Below, piece by piece: positions 4,857 through 5,095 of a DNA stretch of 5,095 nucleotides. The stretch lies in contig CAYVXX010000115.1 of assembly GCA_964454305.1 (NCBI GenBank), forward strand, positions 1-5,095, read 5' to 3'. Numbering within the stretch: the first letter of the stretch is position 1; each line of letters opens with the position of its first letter. The stretch is from JAUSPI01 sp964454305 (GTDB lineage Bacteria; Desulfobacterota; Syntrophia; Syntrophales; JADFWA01). The position numbers and the translations under genes are program-made. The notes under the pieces are model-generated. The model was not told the origin of the DNA. It saw only the letters and a program-made list of their open reading frames with translations, and searched no databases.

Positions 4857-5095
4857 GACGCAAGTACCCGAAAATTGAAAACCCTTCCCTGCCCCGCAAA
4901 GATTGAGTCTCCCCGCCCACAGGGCGGGGCTTGCGGGCGCGCTCCCGGTCAAAAGAATGTGGCTTCACCTAACCCGGTCAAATCTAAAAAGAAACAGGGA
5001 TTTTTATTTGCAAAAGTTATCTCTCAAGGCGTTGAAGGGCAGGAAACCATTTATTACGGAAGGAAAAAGAGGGGATTTCTGGCCTTATTCATGCA
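4857..5095. other. Intergenic region upstream of the radical SAM gene, no gene recognised
   Basis: About 240 nt at the right edge. Genes entering from the right on the minus strand would meet stops almost at once (all three frames close by about 5055). One plus-strand frame stays open from 4848 to the edge, but it has no ATG start with a ribosome site and no recognisable product, and its start overlaps the promoter. Contents seen are a GC hairpin, a 10-bp direct repeat CCCGGTCAAA (4944-4953 and 4973-4982), and a related ACCGGGTCA word within the promoter. Confidence 0.5.
4901..4929. repeat. GC hairpin CCCCGCCC-ACA-GGGCGGGG, second REP-like copy
   Basis: A perfect 8-bp GC stem (4911-4918 with 4922-4929) and a 3-nt loop are preceded by GATTGAGTCTCCCCGC, which matches the lead of the element at 1654 at 14 of 16 positions. 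No T-run follows on either strand, so it is unlikely to be an intrinsic terminator. It more likely belongs to a dispersed palindromic repeat family, although a pure-GC hairpin can also arise independently. Confidence 0.5.

Noticed and set aside
4848..5095. Plus-strand frame open from 4848 to the right edge, about 82 codons
   Set aside because: It has no ATG with a ribosome site until the last codon at the edge and no known motif. It overlaps the radical SAM promoter, and its openness in the GC-rich part is expected.

Overview
The window is an AT-leaning stretch of bacterial chromosome with every recognisable gene on the minus strand. Read in the direction of transcription (right to left) the order is: a radical SAM enzyme, a CarD/CdnL-type RNA polymerase-binding regulator, a YacL-type membrane-anchored PIN/TRAM protein, ispD, ispF, and the first 14 codons of gltX cut off by the left edge. 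The order carD - PIN/TRAM (yacL) - ispD - ispF - aminoacyl-tRNA synthetase is a conserved housekeeping neighbourhood in Clostridia, Bacilli (yacL-ispD-ispF-gltX) and Desulfobacterota/Nitrospirota-like bacteria. From memory the CarD sequence looks most like Geobacter-type proteins. I therefore infer an anaerobic Desulfobacterota or Nitrospirota-like bacterium, with moderate confidence and no database search behind it.

Layout. 1-43: start of gltX. 44-144: short spacer with a hairpin/T-tract terminator for ispDF, a palindrome and a possible gltX promoter. 145-1319: ispF and ispD, translationally coupled by an ATGA overlap. 1320-1796: a roughly 480-nt non-coding gap holding a paired 9-bp repeat upstream of ispD, a strong GC-rich intrinsic terminator, and two hairpin-forming repeat-like elements. 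1797-2831: the yacL-like gene, preceded by its own sigma70-type promoter and an unusually long Shine-Dalgarno match that swallows the first possible start codon. 2832-3027: spacer with a weak terminator after carD. 3028-3513: carD with its own promoter. 3641-4789: the radical SAM gene with its own promoter. 4857-5095: no gene recognised; it holds a GC hairpin and short direct repeats.

How the genes work together. IspD and IspF catalyse two steps of the MEP (non-mevalonate) isoprenoid pathway. CarD stabilises open promoter complexes. The YacL-like protein is a probable membrane-bound RNase-fold protein of unsettled role. GltX charges tRNA-Glu. These genes are linked by ancient synteny rather than by one pathway. 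The sequence suggests several separate transcription units (radical SAM; carD; yacL; ispDF; gltX), since good promoters and/or terminators lie between them.

I see no CRISPR array, transposase, toxin-antitoxin pair, phage gene, tRNA or rRNA, and no clear new multi-gene system. The points most worth a second look are the CX4CX2C cysteine spacing in the radical SAM protein, the start-site puzzle of the yacL-like gene, and the repeat-filled gap that splits yacL from ispD.
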